Assembly (NCBI GenBank): GCA_950097015.1
Contig: CATNEN010000041.1
Location: forward strand, 2,397,501 to 2,461,500
Direction of reading: 5' to 3'
Length of the DNA stretch: 64,000 nt
DNA from: Macrostomum hystrix
Lineage: Eukaryota > Platyhelminthes > Macrostomidae
Under the pieces are notes generated by a model. The model was not told the origin of the DNA. It ran no database searches and saw only the letters and a list, made by a program, of their open reading frames with translations. The translations under genes were made by a program, and so were the position numbers. Positions 1 through 9,956 of this stretch are shown here, piece by piece; positions within the stretch are counted from its first letter, which is position 1; each line of letters opens with the position of its first letter.

Positions 1-143
1 AGTAGACCCTGCGGCTCAGGACAACTCTAACTGCAGGTGGTTTAAGTAGACCCTGCGGCTAAGGACAACTCTAACTGCAGGTGGTTTAAGTAGACCCTGC
101 GGCTCAGGACAACTCTAACTGCAGGTGGTTTAAGTAGACCCTG
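1..143. repeat. 44-bp tandem array, about 3.2 copies
   Basis: Three nearly identical 44-bp units beginning AGTAGACCCTGCGGCT, plus a partial fourth. The array is cut by the window start, so its true length is unknown. No coding role is seen. Confidence 0.9.
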
Positions 144-274
144 CTCACCGTTTTCTCATGTGACTAATTTCTCACTTTCGAACGATGATTTGTGGAAGCA
201 CAAGTTTTAACGCAATTGTCTGATCAATCGTACGCTATTCATATAGCAATTGACCATTGCTTTCAGGGCACACA

Positions 275-430
275 GGGAACTTGCACCGAGGTCCCTGAGC
301 TCGAATCCGCGGCGGGGCCTCACAAATTAGACTTAGCCGCAGAGAAAAGGGTTTCGGGCATCTTACGCAAACACGCCCATGAGGGGCAACCTCCATTTCA
401 CAATGAGTGCACACGGCCTGAGGGCCTGAG
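275..430 (+). mobile_element. SINE-like element, copy 1 (tRNA-derived family)
   Basis: Contains a pol III B-box-like core (GAGCTCGAATCC, 297-308). It is followed by a tail that also occurs, inverted, at 14.6-14.8 kb. Shared blocks include CTGAGCTCGA, TTACGC, a TGAGGG-CAACCTCCA segment, and a CACA..GTGAG..ACAC..GCCTGA end. The left (A-box) side is not clearly preserved here, so this copy looks truncated or diverged at its 5' end. The family assignment rests only on the two-copy comparison. Confidence 0.5.
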
Positions 431-1465
431 GAGCTGCCCACAAAGGGCAGGCAGATGAACAGACCTGCTTGTGCTCAGGAGAACGGAGCATACTAAATTC
501 CCTCCTAGACTGTCATTACCCGTGCTTCGGTAGCCACAGGCCCTGCAAATTTAAATATTATCATTGTTATGTGCGGCGTCCCGTGCTTCTATGCAACACT
601 ATCTCGATTGCCTTAACAAGCAAGTGGAATACAATAGAAAGGTTGTTTGCAGAGTGCAGTGCGCTATGACAGTGCATATGACACCTTTCTTGCGTAGAAG
701 ACGCTCTTGACATTGATACTGTCGGACTTGCCGCCGTAAAAATTTGATTCCCTTGAAGCTCTTCTGATTCGCCGCCTCGAGCTCCCAGACGACGACTTTT
801 CACGCCGATGTTTCGTCGTCCTTTTTTGCACCCTGGCTGAATTGCTCAAACATGTGCTGCCATCATCGGAAGTAATTTGAGTAGACCATGAGAACTCTGG
901 GTTCTAGCTAGCTGCCACGAATGTAAGAGCCGGCGAAATGTACGATTGGCAATGAGAAATCAGACGAGTACAGTTATAGATTCAATGAGAACCCCAACAA
1001 TTCATCGCACATGAAAACCACACATCAATTTATCAAGCATATATTTATCCATGATGTGACTGGAAAATTCTCACTACATATGAGTAATATGCTTAAAGAC
1101 AAAGTTAGTACAAAGTAACCGTTAGCAGCACTGTGATGGACGCATTGTTTCTATGAATAGAAAGAGCAACCATTCTGGATAAACCATTTTATTCAGCAAA
1201 GCCTTAGCCAGTAAACATTAGACAATAGTTTTACAGTGTTCACACCAAGGACGAAATTCAGAGTCTCTTCCATGGCTATAAATCTGAGTGACTAAAACTG
1301 GTTGTTGGAGTTTGTGACAGCATTCAAATGATTTGGTCTGACCTATTTACACTTCAATGCACTCAGACATGCGCTCCGACCTTTTGACAACAATTTCTAC
1401 ATTTTAGTTTCGAGATTCAACAAGCTCCGAAAAAACTCCAACAAATACTTCAGGAGTTTCAGTCG
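431..1465. other. Non-coding stretch downstream of TRAF-like A
   Basis: No ORF here has convincing protein character. On the minus strand an AATAAA (plus 1188-1193) lies about 500 bp beyond the TRAF-like A stop and could be its polyadenylation signal. Otherwise nothing is recognised. Confidence 0.4.
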
Positions 1466-1469
1466 GGAC

Positions 1470-1690
1470 TTATTGTACACGATGCGATTGCCGCTGCTGC
1501 ACATTTTGCTGCAGCTGCTGCACCTTTTGCTGCAGCTGTTGAACCTTTTGCTGCAGCTGCTGCACCTTTTGCTGCAGCTGTTGAACCTTTTGCTGCAGCT
1601 GCTGCTCCTTTTGCTGCAGCAGCTGAATTTTTTGCTGCAGCTGTTGCACCTGTTGCTGTAGCTGATCGATGCACCTGGTGGGCTCGTTCA
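1470..1690 (-). repeat. 21-bp heptad-coding array, duplicated tail of TRAF-like A
   Basis: About eight 21-bp units that, on the minus strand, encode VQQLQQK. That is a perfect coiled-coil heptad with V at a and L at d. The segment starts with TRCIDQLQQQ and ends with HRVQ-stop, repeating the ending of TRAF-like A (RTRCIDQLQQQ...QRVQ-stop), so it is a tandem duplicate of that 3' coding end in which the heptad was amplified. It lies after the stop of the preceding copy and in a different frame. It could be coding only through alternative splicing. Confidence 0.75.
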
Positions 1691-1704
1691 GCCCGCAATC
1701 GGGA

Positions 1705-2946
1705 CTATTGTACACGCTGCGATTGCAGCAGCTGCAGCTGTTGCACCTGTTGCTGCAGTTGTGCCAGCTGTTGCTGCAGCTGATCAATGCACCTGGTGCG
1801 CTCATCCAGCTGAGCCAGCAGAGTCCGAAGCTGCGACACGCCGCCGAACCGGTCTGCCATCTGCTCGAGCTCATTGGTGCTGTGCGCCCAGTTGGCCACG
1901 TTCACTTGCAGCCTCTTGAACTGGTCGTACACGCTGCCGACTCGCCGCTTCACGTCGGCCACCTCTCGGCTTTCGACAGGAGTCGCCGAGCTGGCCGAAG
2001 ACTGCGACACTGCGAACGCTAAAATGCAAAGGCAAGGAGAGGAGGCGAACGTCTGTCAGCGAAAATTCGTTCTTGCTTTGAGTCACATAACGGAGCTCTC
2101 AGCCTTGTGTCTGGAATTGTGATATCACTTGTGCTAAGGCAACAGCGAGAGCATTTCACCTGCTGTCTGAGGCAGCATCGCGGCCTGTCGGAGCCTTGAG
2201 TCCACGAGCTCCAGGTGAGAGTCCATGCATTCCCTGTAGTGCTTATCCATCTCGGACCTTCGGGCTCTTGTCTGGCAGCCCAGGTGAGAGTACTTGCACT
2301 CGACTGGCCTCTCTGGACAGTCAGACAGGTGAGCCAGGTATGCTGGCCTGTTCATCGGAGTGCTCCGGTCACCGCAGTGAGGACAGGCAGCTGAGAACAT
2401 CGGACAGCACACATCGGACTCCAGATTCCTGTGCCTGCTCTCCATCTCACCAAAGGGCACCTGCTGAGAGCACAGCTCACAGCTCACTTTCCTCTGCAGG
2501 CACTCTCTGTTGGAGTGGCGCTGCATGTCCCTCCTCGTCACCTGCTGGCCGCAGAGCTCGCACGGCAAAGCCTGGAAGTCGCAGCTGTCCAGATGCTGGT
2601 CCATGAGAGACCAGCTGAGTGCGGCAGAGCAGCCGGCACGCAGGTTCGGACACAGGACCTTCAGTCGGCCGACCTCGCGTCTCGTCGCAATGTCGGGAAG
2701 ACAGGAGGCCTGGCTCACCTCGATCTCCTCCGTGGTGTCTCTGCAGGCCTCCGTGTTTCCGGGACATCGCCGCTTCGCCACCGGTGACAGCAGGCCGGTG
2801 ACGCAGGGCTGGCACAGGCGACATCCGTGCGGAGTCTGGAAGCCGTTGAACAGGGGCTGGGAGCAGCTGCTGCACTGCAGGTGGGTCGGCACAGTCGCCT
2901 CTTGAGGGGACCGCGCATCAGACACTCGCTTGGGCAACTCAGACAT
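1705..2946 (-). CDS. TRAF-like protein A: RING, TRAF zinc fingers and coiled coil, no MATH domain
   Basis: Two-exon minus-strand model: 2946->2160 and 2018->1705, about 366 residues. The donor is CAG|GTGAAA, the acceptor follows GCATTTTAG, and phase is kept. Residues about 20-65 form a RING-like cluster (CSSC...HGCRLCQPC...CP). TRAF-type Cys/His fingers follow to about 250, then a coiled coil (ADVKRRV...VNVANWAHS) aligned with that of the paralogue at 8.3 kb. TRAF proteins normally trimerise through the coil plus a MATH domain that binds receptor tails. Here the reading frame ends in Q-rich heptads with no MATH domain, so a decoy or truncated adaptor is possible (inference). It is head-to-head with copy B, the start codons being about 1.2 kb apart. 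Confidence 0.75.
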
Positions 2947-2949
2947 TGT

Positions 2950-4137
2950 GCTTGAGTTTTACGGTTTTCGTAAATCGCAGGACTCATAAAGAAGCCTCAG
3001 CTGCTATGTGGCTTCCATATTGTAGCCCAAATATTTATTCCTCAATTTGTTGAAGTGCCTCATGAGGTCAGAGCCAATGTGCCTTTAACAAGGTAGTTTT
3101 CGCTTTCATTTTACTCTTTGCAGCGAGTATGTCCTATTCTTTGGAATAGAACGAGGAATTACTATTCCTCGTAGGAATATATAGAATTTAGAATTCTTTG
3201 GAATTAATTTGGAATATATAGTTAAAGTTTTATCTTCAAGATTTCATCTTGAAGGACGTTGACACTGTATTCTAAAATGTTAAATTGCTTTGAATTTCTG
3301 AGGCAAAATTGCAGTCCGTATCGCGCCTGTACAGTTGTTGTGCTCAGTGTACTTGTCTATATTTAGAAATTATACTACAGCGATCAGAACTGCCATTCGC
3401 GAGGCTTCGCGTGTCTAAAAATAGAAGCACAAGTTGTAATAGAAGAAACCCCATTTAACAGCGCGGATGCATCACCGCCCATTGTGCTAGCCACTGGCCA
3501 CCTTGGTTTGCGCTGTCCTGGAACAGCATCGATTAGGATGCGGACGAGCCAGCTGAAATTTTCAAGCCAAAGACATTGCACAGATCCGGGTTGATGACGT
3601 GGGAGTTCAGCCTGTCTTAGGTAAAGACAATGAGCCAGCCATAAAGGGAATCTCACGACGACGCTTGTGAGCCGCAGCGCCCGCAGAGTGTCAGTCACTC
3701 GGCTACCACATGTAGCAATAATTTCAATAATTATCGTCATATCTTACTCTCCACGTACTGTCCGAAAGTACTTTTTGCGAATGGATATTTCCGCTATTCA
3801 ACGGTGATTCCCGTTCGAGGTGGTGAATACTATATAATATAATATACTTGTGGAATATATATAATATACGTTTACTGTACACAGTACCTCTAACTGTTTC
3901 CCTGAAGTTTCCCATACTCTATTTACGGAATAGTAGAAATATTTGCGAGTGGTTGCTAGGCAATTCACACAAACAAAAACTCAGCTTGTTCACTAGCTGA
4001 AACAAGCTTAAAACGTTTACCATCTAATGGCATAGAATCAGATCATTTTGCGCGAGACTGCAAATTAGTTAAACTGTTTCAAAAGCTAATCTATCCAGAC
4101 GGCTCTTTCTCAACCGTTCGACCCTGCGCAGCCGAGC
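2950..4137. promoter_or_regulatory. Divergent intergenic region between TRAF-like A and B
   Basis: About 1.2 kb separates the two start codons and probably holds both promoters. It is AT-rich, with an imperfect TATA-like run (TATATAATATAATATAC, about 3831-3847). ORFs inside have no protein character. No core-promoter position can be fixed by eye. Confidence 0.4.
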
Positions 4138-6132
4138 ATGTCTTTCGAGCTGAACAAGCGAGTGTCAGGTGCGCGGCCTCCTCAAGGCGCGACTGTGCCG
4201 ACCCACCTGCAGTGCAGCAGCTGCTCCCAGCCCCTGTTCAACGGCTTCCAGACTCCGCACGGATGTCGCCTGTGCCAGCCCTGCGTCACCGGCCTGCTGT
4301 CACCGGTGGCGAAGCGGCGATGTCCCGGAAACATGGAGGCCTGCAGAGACACCACGGAGGAGATCGAGGTGAGCCAGGCCTCCTGTCTTCCCGACATTGC
4401 GACGAGACGCGAGGTCGGCCGACTGAAGGTCCTGTGTCCGAACCTGCGTGCCGGCTGCTCTGCCGCACTCAGCTGGTCTCTCATGGACCAGCATCTGGAC
4501 AGCTGCGACTTCCAGGCTTTGCCGTGCGAGCTCTGCGGCCAGCAGGTGACGAGGAGGGACATGCAGCGCCACTCAACCAGAGAGTGCCTGCAGAGGAAAG
4601 TGAGCTGTGAGCTGTGCTCTCAGCAGGTGCCCTTTGGTGAGATGGAGAGCAGGCACAGGAATCTGGAGTCCGATGTGTGCTGTCCGATGTTCTCAGCTGC
4701 CTGCCCTCACTGCAGTGACCGGAGCACTCCGATGAGCAGGACAGCATACCTGGCTCACCTGTCTGACTGTCCGGAGAAGGTTCAGCAGCAAGTTCAGCAG
4801 CAAGTTCAGCAGCAGGTTCAGCAGCAGGTTCAGCAGCAGGTTCAGCAGCAGGTTCAGCAGCAGGTTCAGCAGCAGGTTCAGCAGCAGGTTCAGCAGCAGG
4901 TTCAGCAGCAGGTTCAGCAGCAGGTTCAGCAGCAGGTTCAGCAGCAGGTTCAGCAGCAGGTTCAGCAGCAGGTTCAGCAGCAGGTTCAGCAGCAGGTTCA
5001 GCAGCAGGTTCAGCAGCAGGTTCAGCAGCAGGTTCAGCAGCAGGTTCAGCAGCAGGTTCAGCAGCAGGTTCAGCAGCAGGTTCAGCAGCAGGTTCAGCAG
5101 CAGGTTCAGCAGCAGGTTCAGCAGCAGGTTCAGCAGCAGGTTCAGCAGCAGGTTCAGCAGCAGGTTCAGCAGCAGGTTCAGCAGCAGGTTATGTGTGCTC
5201 TATCTATCGCTCTAAAGGGGACACTTTCAAAGGAGACACTTTCAAAGGAGACACTTTCAAAGGAGACACTTTCAAAGGAGACACTTTCAAAGGAGACACT
5301 TTCAAAGGAGACACTTTCAAAGGAGACACTTTCAAAGGAGACACTTTCAAAGGAGACACTTTCAAAGGAGACACTTTCAAAGGAGACACTTTCAAAGGAG
5401 ACACTTTCAAAGGAGACACTTTCAAAGGAGACACTTTCAAAGGAGACACTTTCAAAGGAGACACTTTCAAAGGAGACACTTTCAAAGGAGACACTTTCAA
5501 AGGAGACACTTTCAAAGGAGACACTTTCAAAGGAGACACTTTCAAAGGAGACACTTTCAAAGGAGACACTTTCAAAGGAGACACTTTCAAAGGAGACACT
5601 TTCAAAGGAGACACTTTCAAAGGAGACACTTTCAAAGGAGACACTTTCAAAGGAGACACTTTCAAAGGAGACACTTTCAAAGGAGACACTTTCAAAGGAG
5701 ACACTTTCAAAGGAGACACTTTCAAAGGAGACACTTTCAAAGGAGACACTTTCAAAGGAGACACTTTCAAAGGAGACACTTTCAAAGGAGACACTTTCAA
5801 AGGAGACACTTTCAAAGGAGACACTTTCAAAGGAGACACTTTCAAAGGAGACACTTTCAAAGGAGACACTTTCAAAGGAGACACTTTCAAAGGAGACACT
5901 TTCAAAGGAGACACTTTCAAAGGAGACACTTTCAAAGGAGACACTTTCAAAGGAGACACTTTCAAAGGAGACACTTTCAAAGGAGACACTTTCAAAGGAG
6001 ACACTTTCAAAGGAGACACTTTCAAAGGAGACACTTTCAAAGGAGACACTTTCAAAGGAGACACTTTGCCCATTCTGGGGCTTCCGTTTCATCGAAGGCA
6101 TGCAAATAGAAACTTTGAAAGACATAAACTAG
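4138..6132 (+). CDS. TRAF-like protein B: truncated TRAF N-terminus fused to two satellite-encoded tails
   Basis: Single uninterrupted frame of 664 residues. Residues 1-213 match paralogues A and C almost exactly (RING-like CSSC...HGCRLCQPC, then TRAF zinc fingers). At 'LSDCPE' homology stops. The protein then becomes about 34 VQQQ units (12-bp repeats), a short linker, and about 56 LSKET units (15-bp repeats), ending in a unique 20-odd residue tail. There is no TRAF coiled coil and no MATH domain. Both satellites have unit lengths divisible by three and keep frame, but the LSKET array is open in other frames too, so translation is unproven. AATAAA at 6305 and 6347 could serve its 3' end. It may be an expressed dominant-negative-type adaptor or a decaying duplicate. 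Confidence 0.6.
   Translation: MSFELNKRVSGARPPQGATVPTHLQCSSCSQPLFNGFQTPHGCRLCQPCVTGLLSPVAKRRCPGNMEACRDTTEEIEVSQASCLPDIATRREVGRLKVLCPNLRAGCSAALSWSLMDQHLDSCDFQALPCELCGQQVTRRDMQRHSTRECLQRKVSCELCSQQVPFGEMESRHRNLESDVCCPMFSAACPHCSDRSTPMSRTAYLAHLSDCPEKVQQQVQQQVQQQVQQQVQQQVQQQVQQQVQQQVQQQVQQQVQQQVQQQVQQQVQQQVQQQVQQQVQQQVQQQVQQQVQQQVQQQVQQQVQQQVQQQVQQQVQQQVQQQVQQQVQQQVQQQVQQQVQQQVQQQVQQQVMCALSIALKGTLSKETLSKETLSKETLSKETLSKETLSKETLSKETLSKETLSKETLSKETLSKETLSKETLSKETLSKETLSKETLSKETLSKETLSKETLSKETLSKETLSKETLSKETLSKETLSKETLSKETLSKETLSKETLSKETLSKETLSKETLSKETLSKETLSKETLSKETLSKETLSKETLSKETLSKETLSKETLSKETLSKETLSKETLSKETLSKETLSKETLSKETLSKETLSKETLSKETLSKETLSKETLSKETLSKETLSKETLSKETLSKETLCPFWGFRFIEGMQIETLKDIN
4780..5190 (+). 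repeat. 12-bp array GTTCAGCAGCAG, about 34 copies (VQQQ)
   Basis: Near-perfect units; only the first two carry CAA for the last CAG. It begins exactly where similarity to the other TRAF copies ends. Confidence 0.95.
5219..6067 (+). repeat. 15-bp array GGAGACACTTTCAAA, about 56 copies (LSKET)
   Basis: Essentially invariant units over 850 bp, in frame with TRAF-like B. Perfect homogeneity points to very recent expansion or homogenisation, or to assembly consensus. Confidence 0.95.
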
Positions 6133-8345
6133 TTCCTTTTTCTATGCGTTTCGCAACTTTGAAAGCTGTCTGACATAAGCACTATATATATCATATATCT
6201 ATGCAGTAATACGGTATAGGAAGTACCGTATTTATGAAAATATTTTCGGGACGCGTGTAATCAGTCTAAATTTGCAATCTAACAGCTTGACTGCTAGACG
6301 GAAAAATAAATTGTTTATAAAAACGCTTTGGAAATGAAGAGCATGTAATAAAACGTGTTAGTTTGTTTGGAAACTACAAAAAGTTAATTGCTAAACTGCA
6401 ACGAAAATAAACTGCAACGACGTTACACTAAAATAGATTATTACCCAACCGAGCACTGCCCAGATTAGCTCTACAAAGTGAACAGTAATGGAGATGGAGT
6501 GTTTTGGTCATGTGAACTTGGGTTTACACTGCCACCTGGAAACCCTAAGGTATATGTTTTAGCACGATCGTCACTTTGAGTTACCTGTTTTTGCTCTAGC
6601 TAAAACAGAAGGGTAGATCAGTTCTCGTTACTGATGAGTCACTTGAGATCTGTTTGGTGTAATCTATTTCTGCAATTTCTGTGGTTATTCCACCTTCAGT
6701 AAATATTGATTGAATCTATTGCTAAAGCGACGCGCAATACATACACTAAACATACACTAAATTTACTTTTGAGACCATATGAGCACTAAAAGTCGCGAAC
6801 TTGGATTGACAAAAGAGTACTTGTGATAGTAGAGCATTCTGTGCACTTTTATAGCTCCAACCATTGCATTGCATTAGATCGGCGAGTAGTACCCGGTTCT
6901 TTTCTGGGATCCATGCAACGTCCCAAACAATTTGATTCCGCTAGTGCGACTCTTGCACGGTCTGAAATGAAGCTGAAATTAGACTGCACGTCAACCGCTT
7001 ACGAATATCAACTAAAACAATTGATGCAGTACTAGCAAGACTCAAGTTCAATAGTTGCGCCCTAGACTCTCGAGTTACCTGATAACTCAAAGGTAGCGAA
7101 GCCGCGAACTGGCCACGATACCCTGCTGTGGCCGAATGGTGACATCTTTTCCTCAGAGCCGTAGCCACAGGCGCCTGATCACTGCAACTGGCTATATACC
7201 TGGTTAGGTCGATGGTTTCACCTGTCCCTCGAAGTACAGTCTGCAAAAAGCTGACTGAATGTTGAGGAAAGCTGAGTGGCGGACCTCGAGCCCGGGCTCT
7301 GGGTGGGTTGTTGAGCGCTCTACTCCATTCTGTCCGGCCGTAGGGGCCAGCCTTGGACACAATTCCGGTAGCGAGAACCCTGGGTCAACTAGCAGGACAG
7401 CGGGCAGGGATCATGCAGTACTGAATTTAAGCTTGGGCTTCTATTTAAATGCTAGGATCTTGTTTATTGTAGAGATATTTAGACCCTAGGGATAGAAATT
7501 GGGGTGGTCGGGCCTGACTGCCCAAACCCCCGACGCCATCGATGCACAAACGAAAAACACACAGCGCAGTACACACGCACTGAAACACTCAGCCAATCAG
7601 CGTAAAGAGATAAGTCAAATGATAAAAGCATCACATTGTCACAGTTGCCATAGAGATACCCTGCTGTGAGAAGGCGAGCAGACGTTCATGAGAGCAGAGG
7701 TGAAGCATCGCAACCCTTGCCGGTAGGCCAAGTTGTCTCAGAATTCACTGGAGTTGTCCCGCCAGTTTGAGCAGCGAAGCACAGCCATCAGGAAAAATAA
7801 CTTCACACAGTTCAAGTTTTTACGAGTATAATGAAGCCCTTTTTCGGTGAAATATAAAACTTGTACATCAAATACATCACATGCTCCATGCATCGGCATA
7901 TTTTCATAGAGCTCATTTATTTCTACGGCTCATAGAGTCACGTAGGACTCCGAAACAATGCCATTTCGCTCAGCCCAATGTCTGCTGTTCAGCTTTAATG
8001 TAAGGCCTACCTGTCAATTTGAACTTTTTGACACAAATATTACAAGGATCTTCATTAATAAAGACTAAATTATGTCACTAATTTGATAACAGTGTTGCTA
8101 GAAAATCGTGCTGTAACTCGCATCTTGGTATTAGTAAGAAAAATGTCTAGTCCTTAAATGGCCGTTTCGTCAGTTTTTACCATGTCATTTTATAAGGTAC
8201 CGTCAGTCTTATTATAGAAAAAACTTATTGGTATGGGCTATGGGGAACTACTATGTAGCTAGCTCTTATATGTTTACAGTGCTAAAGCACAAATTTAACC
8301 TAATACCGTACTACTAAATACAAAAAATAGAATCAAAGCGTTAGA
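6133..8345. other. Intergenic region upstream of TRAF-like C
   Basis: Mostly AT-rich with no supported gene. A more GC-rich island lies at about 7,080-7,560. Its minus strand carries tRNA-like A-box and B-box resemblances (AGTAGAGCGC, then GGGCTCGAGGTCC), possibly another SINE remnant at low confidence. Candidate polyadenylation signals for the upstream gene are at 6305 and 6347. Confidence 0.4.
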
Positions 8346-9956
8346 ATGTCACTTCAAGAACTGCCTCAGCGAGTGTCGGGTGCACGGCCCCATCAAGACG
8401 CGACTGTGCCGACCCACCTGCAGTGCAGCAGCTGCTCCCAGCCCCTGTTCAACGGCTTCCAGACTCCGCACGGATGTCGTCTGTGCCAGCCCTGCGTCAC
8501 CGGCCTGCTGTCACCGGTGGAGAAGCGGCGATGTCCCGGAAACACGGAGGCCTGCAGAGACACCACGGAGGAGATCGAGGTGAGCCAGGCCTCCTGTCTT
8601 CCCGACATTGCGACGAGACGTGAGGTCGGCCGACTGAAGGTCCTGTGTCCGAACCTGCGTGCCGGCTGCTCTGCCGCACTCAGCTGGTCTCTCATGGACC
8701 AGCATCTGGACAGCTGCGACTTCCAGGCTTTGCCGTGCGAGCTCTGCGGCCAGCAGGTGACGAGGAGGGACATGCAGCGCCACTCCAACAGAGAGTGCCT
8801 GCAGAGGAAGGAGCGATGCGGCAAGTGTACTCAACAGGTGATCATCAGCGAGATGGAGAGCAGGCACAGGAATCTGGAGTCCGATGTGTGCTGTCCGATG
8901 TTCTCGGCTGCCTGTCCTCACTGCCGCAATTCGAAAAGGAAATTCGATAGACGCGCGTACCTGGCCCACCTTTCAGAGTGCCCAGAGAGGCCAGTCGAGT
9001 GCAAGTACTATCGCCTGGGCTGCCGAGTGACAGTCTCTCGATCCGAGCTCGAAAAACACTACCGGGAGGGCTCGGACTCGCACATTTGTCTGCTGGATAT
9101 GAAGCTCAGGATGATTGGGTCTTCGTCTTCGACACCTCAGCCTAAACTTTCAGTGCCCTCTTCAAGCAGTCCCACTGAGATTTCCGATCTCAAGCGCCGG
9201 GTAGACTACATCAACTCGGCCTTCAAGAAGATGCAGGTCAGTGTGGCCAACTGGGCGCACACGATGCTTGAATTCGAGCAGTTGGCCGACAACTTCGGCG
9301 GCATCTCCCGGATGCGCGAGTCACTGCAGAGCTGTAGCGAGCGAGTTAGCCAGCTAGAGAGTCGCACTGGTGCTTCGAGACATCGCGTCGATGCTTTGCA
9401 AGCGTCGAGACCCGTGATGCTGCCGCAGGACTCTCAGCTGCAGCAGCTAGCGGGAAAGCTCGAGACTCGCCTGCTCAATCTGGAGAACACCAGCTACGAC
9501 GGCACCTTCATCTGGAGAGTGAGAAACCTCACGGAGAGCCGTTCACAGAAGCCAATCGAGTCGATTCCGTTCTTCCTTCGCCGATTCGGCCCCGCCTTCC
9601 GAATTCAATTGTACCTGAGTGGCGCGGGTGCAGGATCCGGCACTCACCTGTCCGTATACCTTGTGAACGTCCCTTACCAGCTTGATGACCCATCTGACTG
9701 GCCGATTGTTGCCGAGGCCACCTTCCGGCTAATAAATCTGAAAGATCGGCGACAAGACATTGTAAAGACCATTTCTATCAACACAGTCGACGAGAAGCGA
9801 CAGGCAGCTGAAGACGACTTCTTGATGTGCTGCGGGGAGCCCCGACTGCTGCCGCTTTCCGAGTTCAATGAGCGGTTCACCAAGGAGGACTGCTGCTTTC
9901 TCAAGGTGGAGGTCAGGGCAGTTGGTAGTGGGCGCGACCGCAGGACGGATCGATGA
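8346..9956 (+). CDS. TRAF-like protein C: full-length TRAF with MATH domain
   Basis: Intronless frame of 536 residues and the only complete member of the local trio. In order: RING-like region (about 24-68, CSSC and HGCRLCQPC, cysteine and histidine swapped relative to the usual QTPCGH-type core); TRAF zinc fingers (about 95-260); coiled coil (about 285-395, ISDLKRRVDYIN and VNWAHTMLEFE); and a C-terminal MATH/TRAF-C domain (about 398-530, YDGTFIWRVRNL, FFLRRFGPAFRIQLYL, DDFLMCCGEPRLLPL). TRAFs are cytoplasmic adaptors, often E3 ligases, for TNF-receptor and IL-1/Toll-type signalling. The swapped RING raises doubt about ligase activity. Lack of introns, against two exons in copy A, would fit retroposition (inference). 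Confidence 0.88.
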   Translation: MSLQELPQRVSGARPHQDATVPTHLQCSSCSQPLFNGFQTPHGCRLCQPCVTGLLSPVEKRRCPGNTEACRDTTEEIEVSQASCLPDIATRREVGRLKVLCPNLRAGCSAALSWSLMDQHLDSCDFQALPCELCGQQVTRRDMQRHSNRECLQRKERCGKCTQQVIISEMESRHRNLESDVCCPMFSAACPHCRNSKRKFDRRAYLAHLSECPERPVECKYYRLGCRVTVSRSELEKHYREGSDSHICLLDMKLRMIGSSSSTPQPKLSVPSSSSPTEISDLKRRVDYINSAFKKMQVSVANWAHTMLEFEQLADNFGGISRMRESLQSCSERVSQLESRTGASRHRVDALQASRPVMLPQDSQLQQLAGKLETRLLNLENTSYDGTFIWRVRNLTESRSQKPIESIPFFLRRFGPAFRIQLYLSGAGAGSGTHLSVYLVNVPYQLDDPSDWPIVAEATFRLINLKDRRQDIVKTISINTVDEKRQAAEDDFLMCCGEPRLLPLSEFNERFTKEDCCFLKVEVRAVGSGRDRRTDR

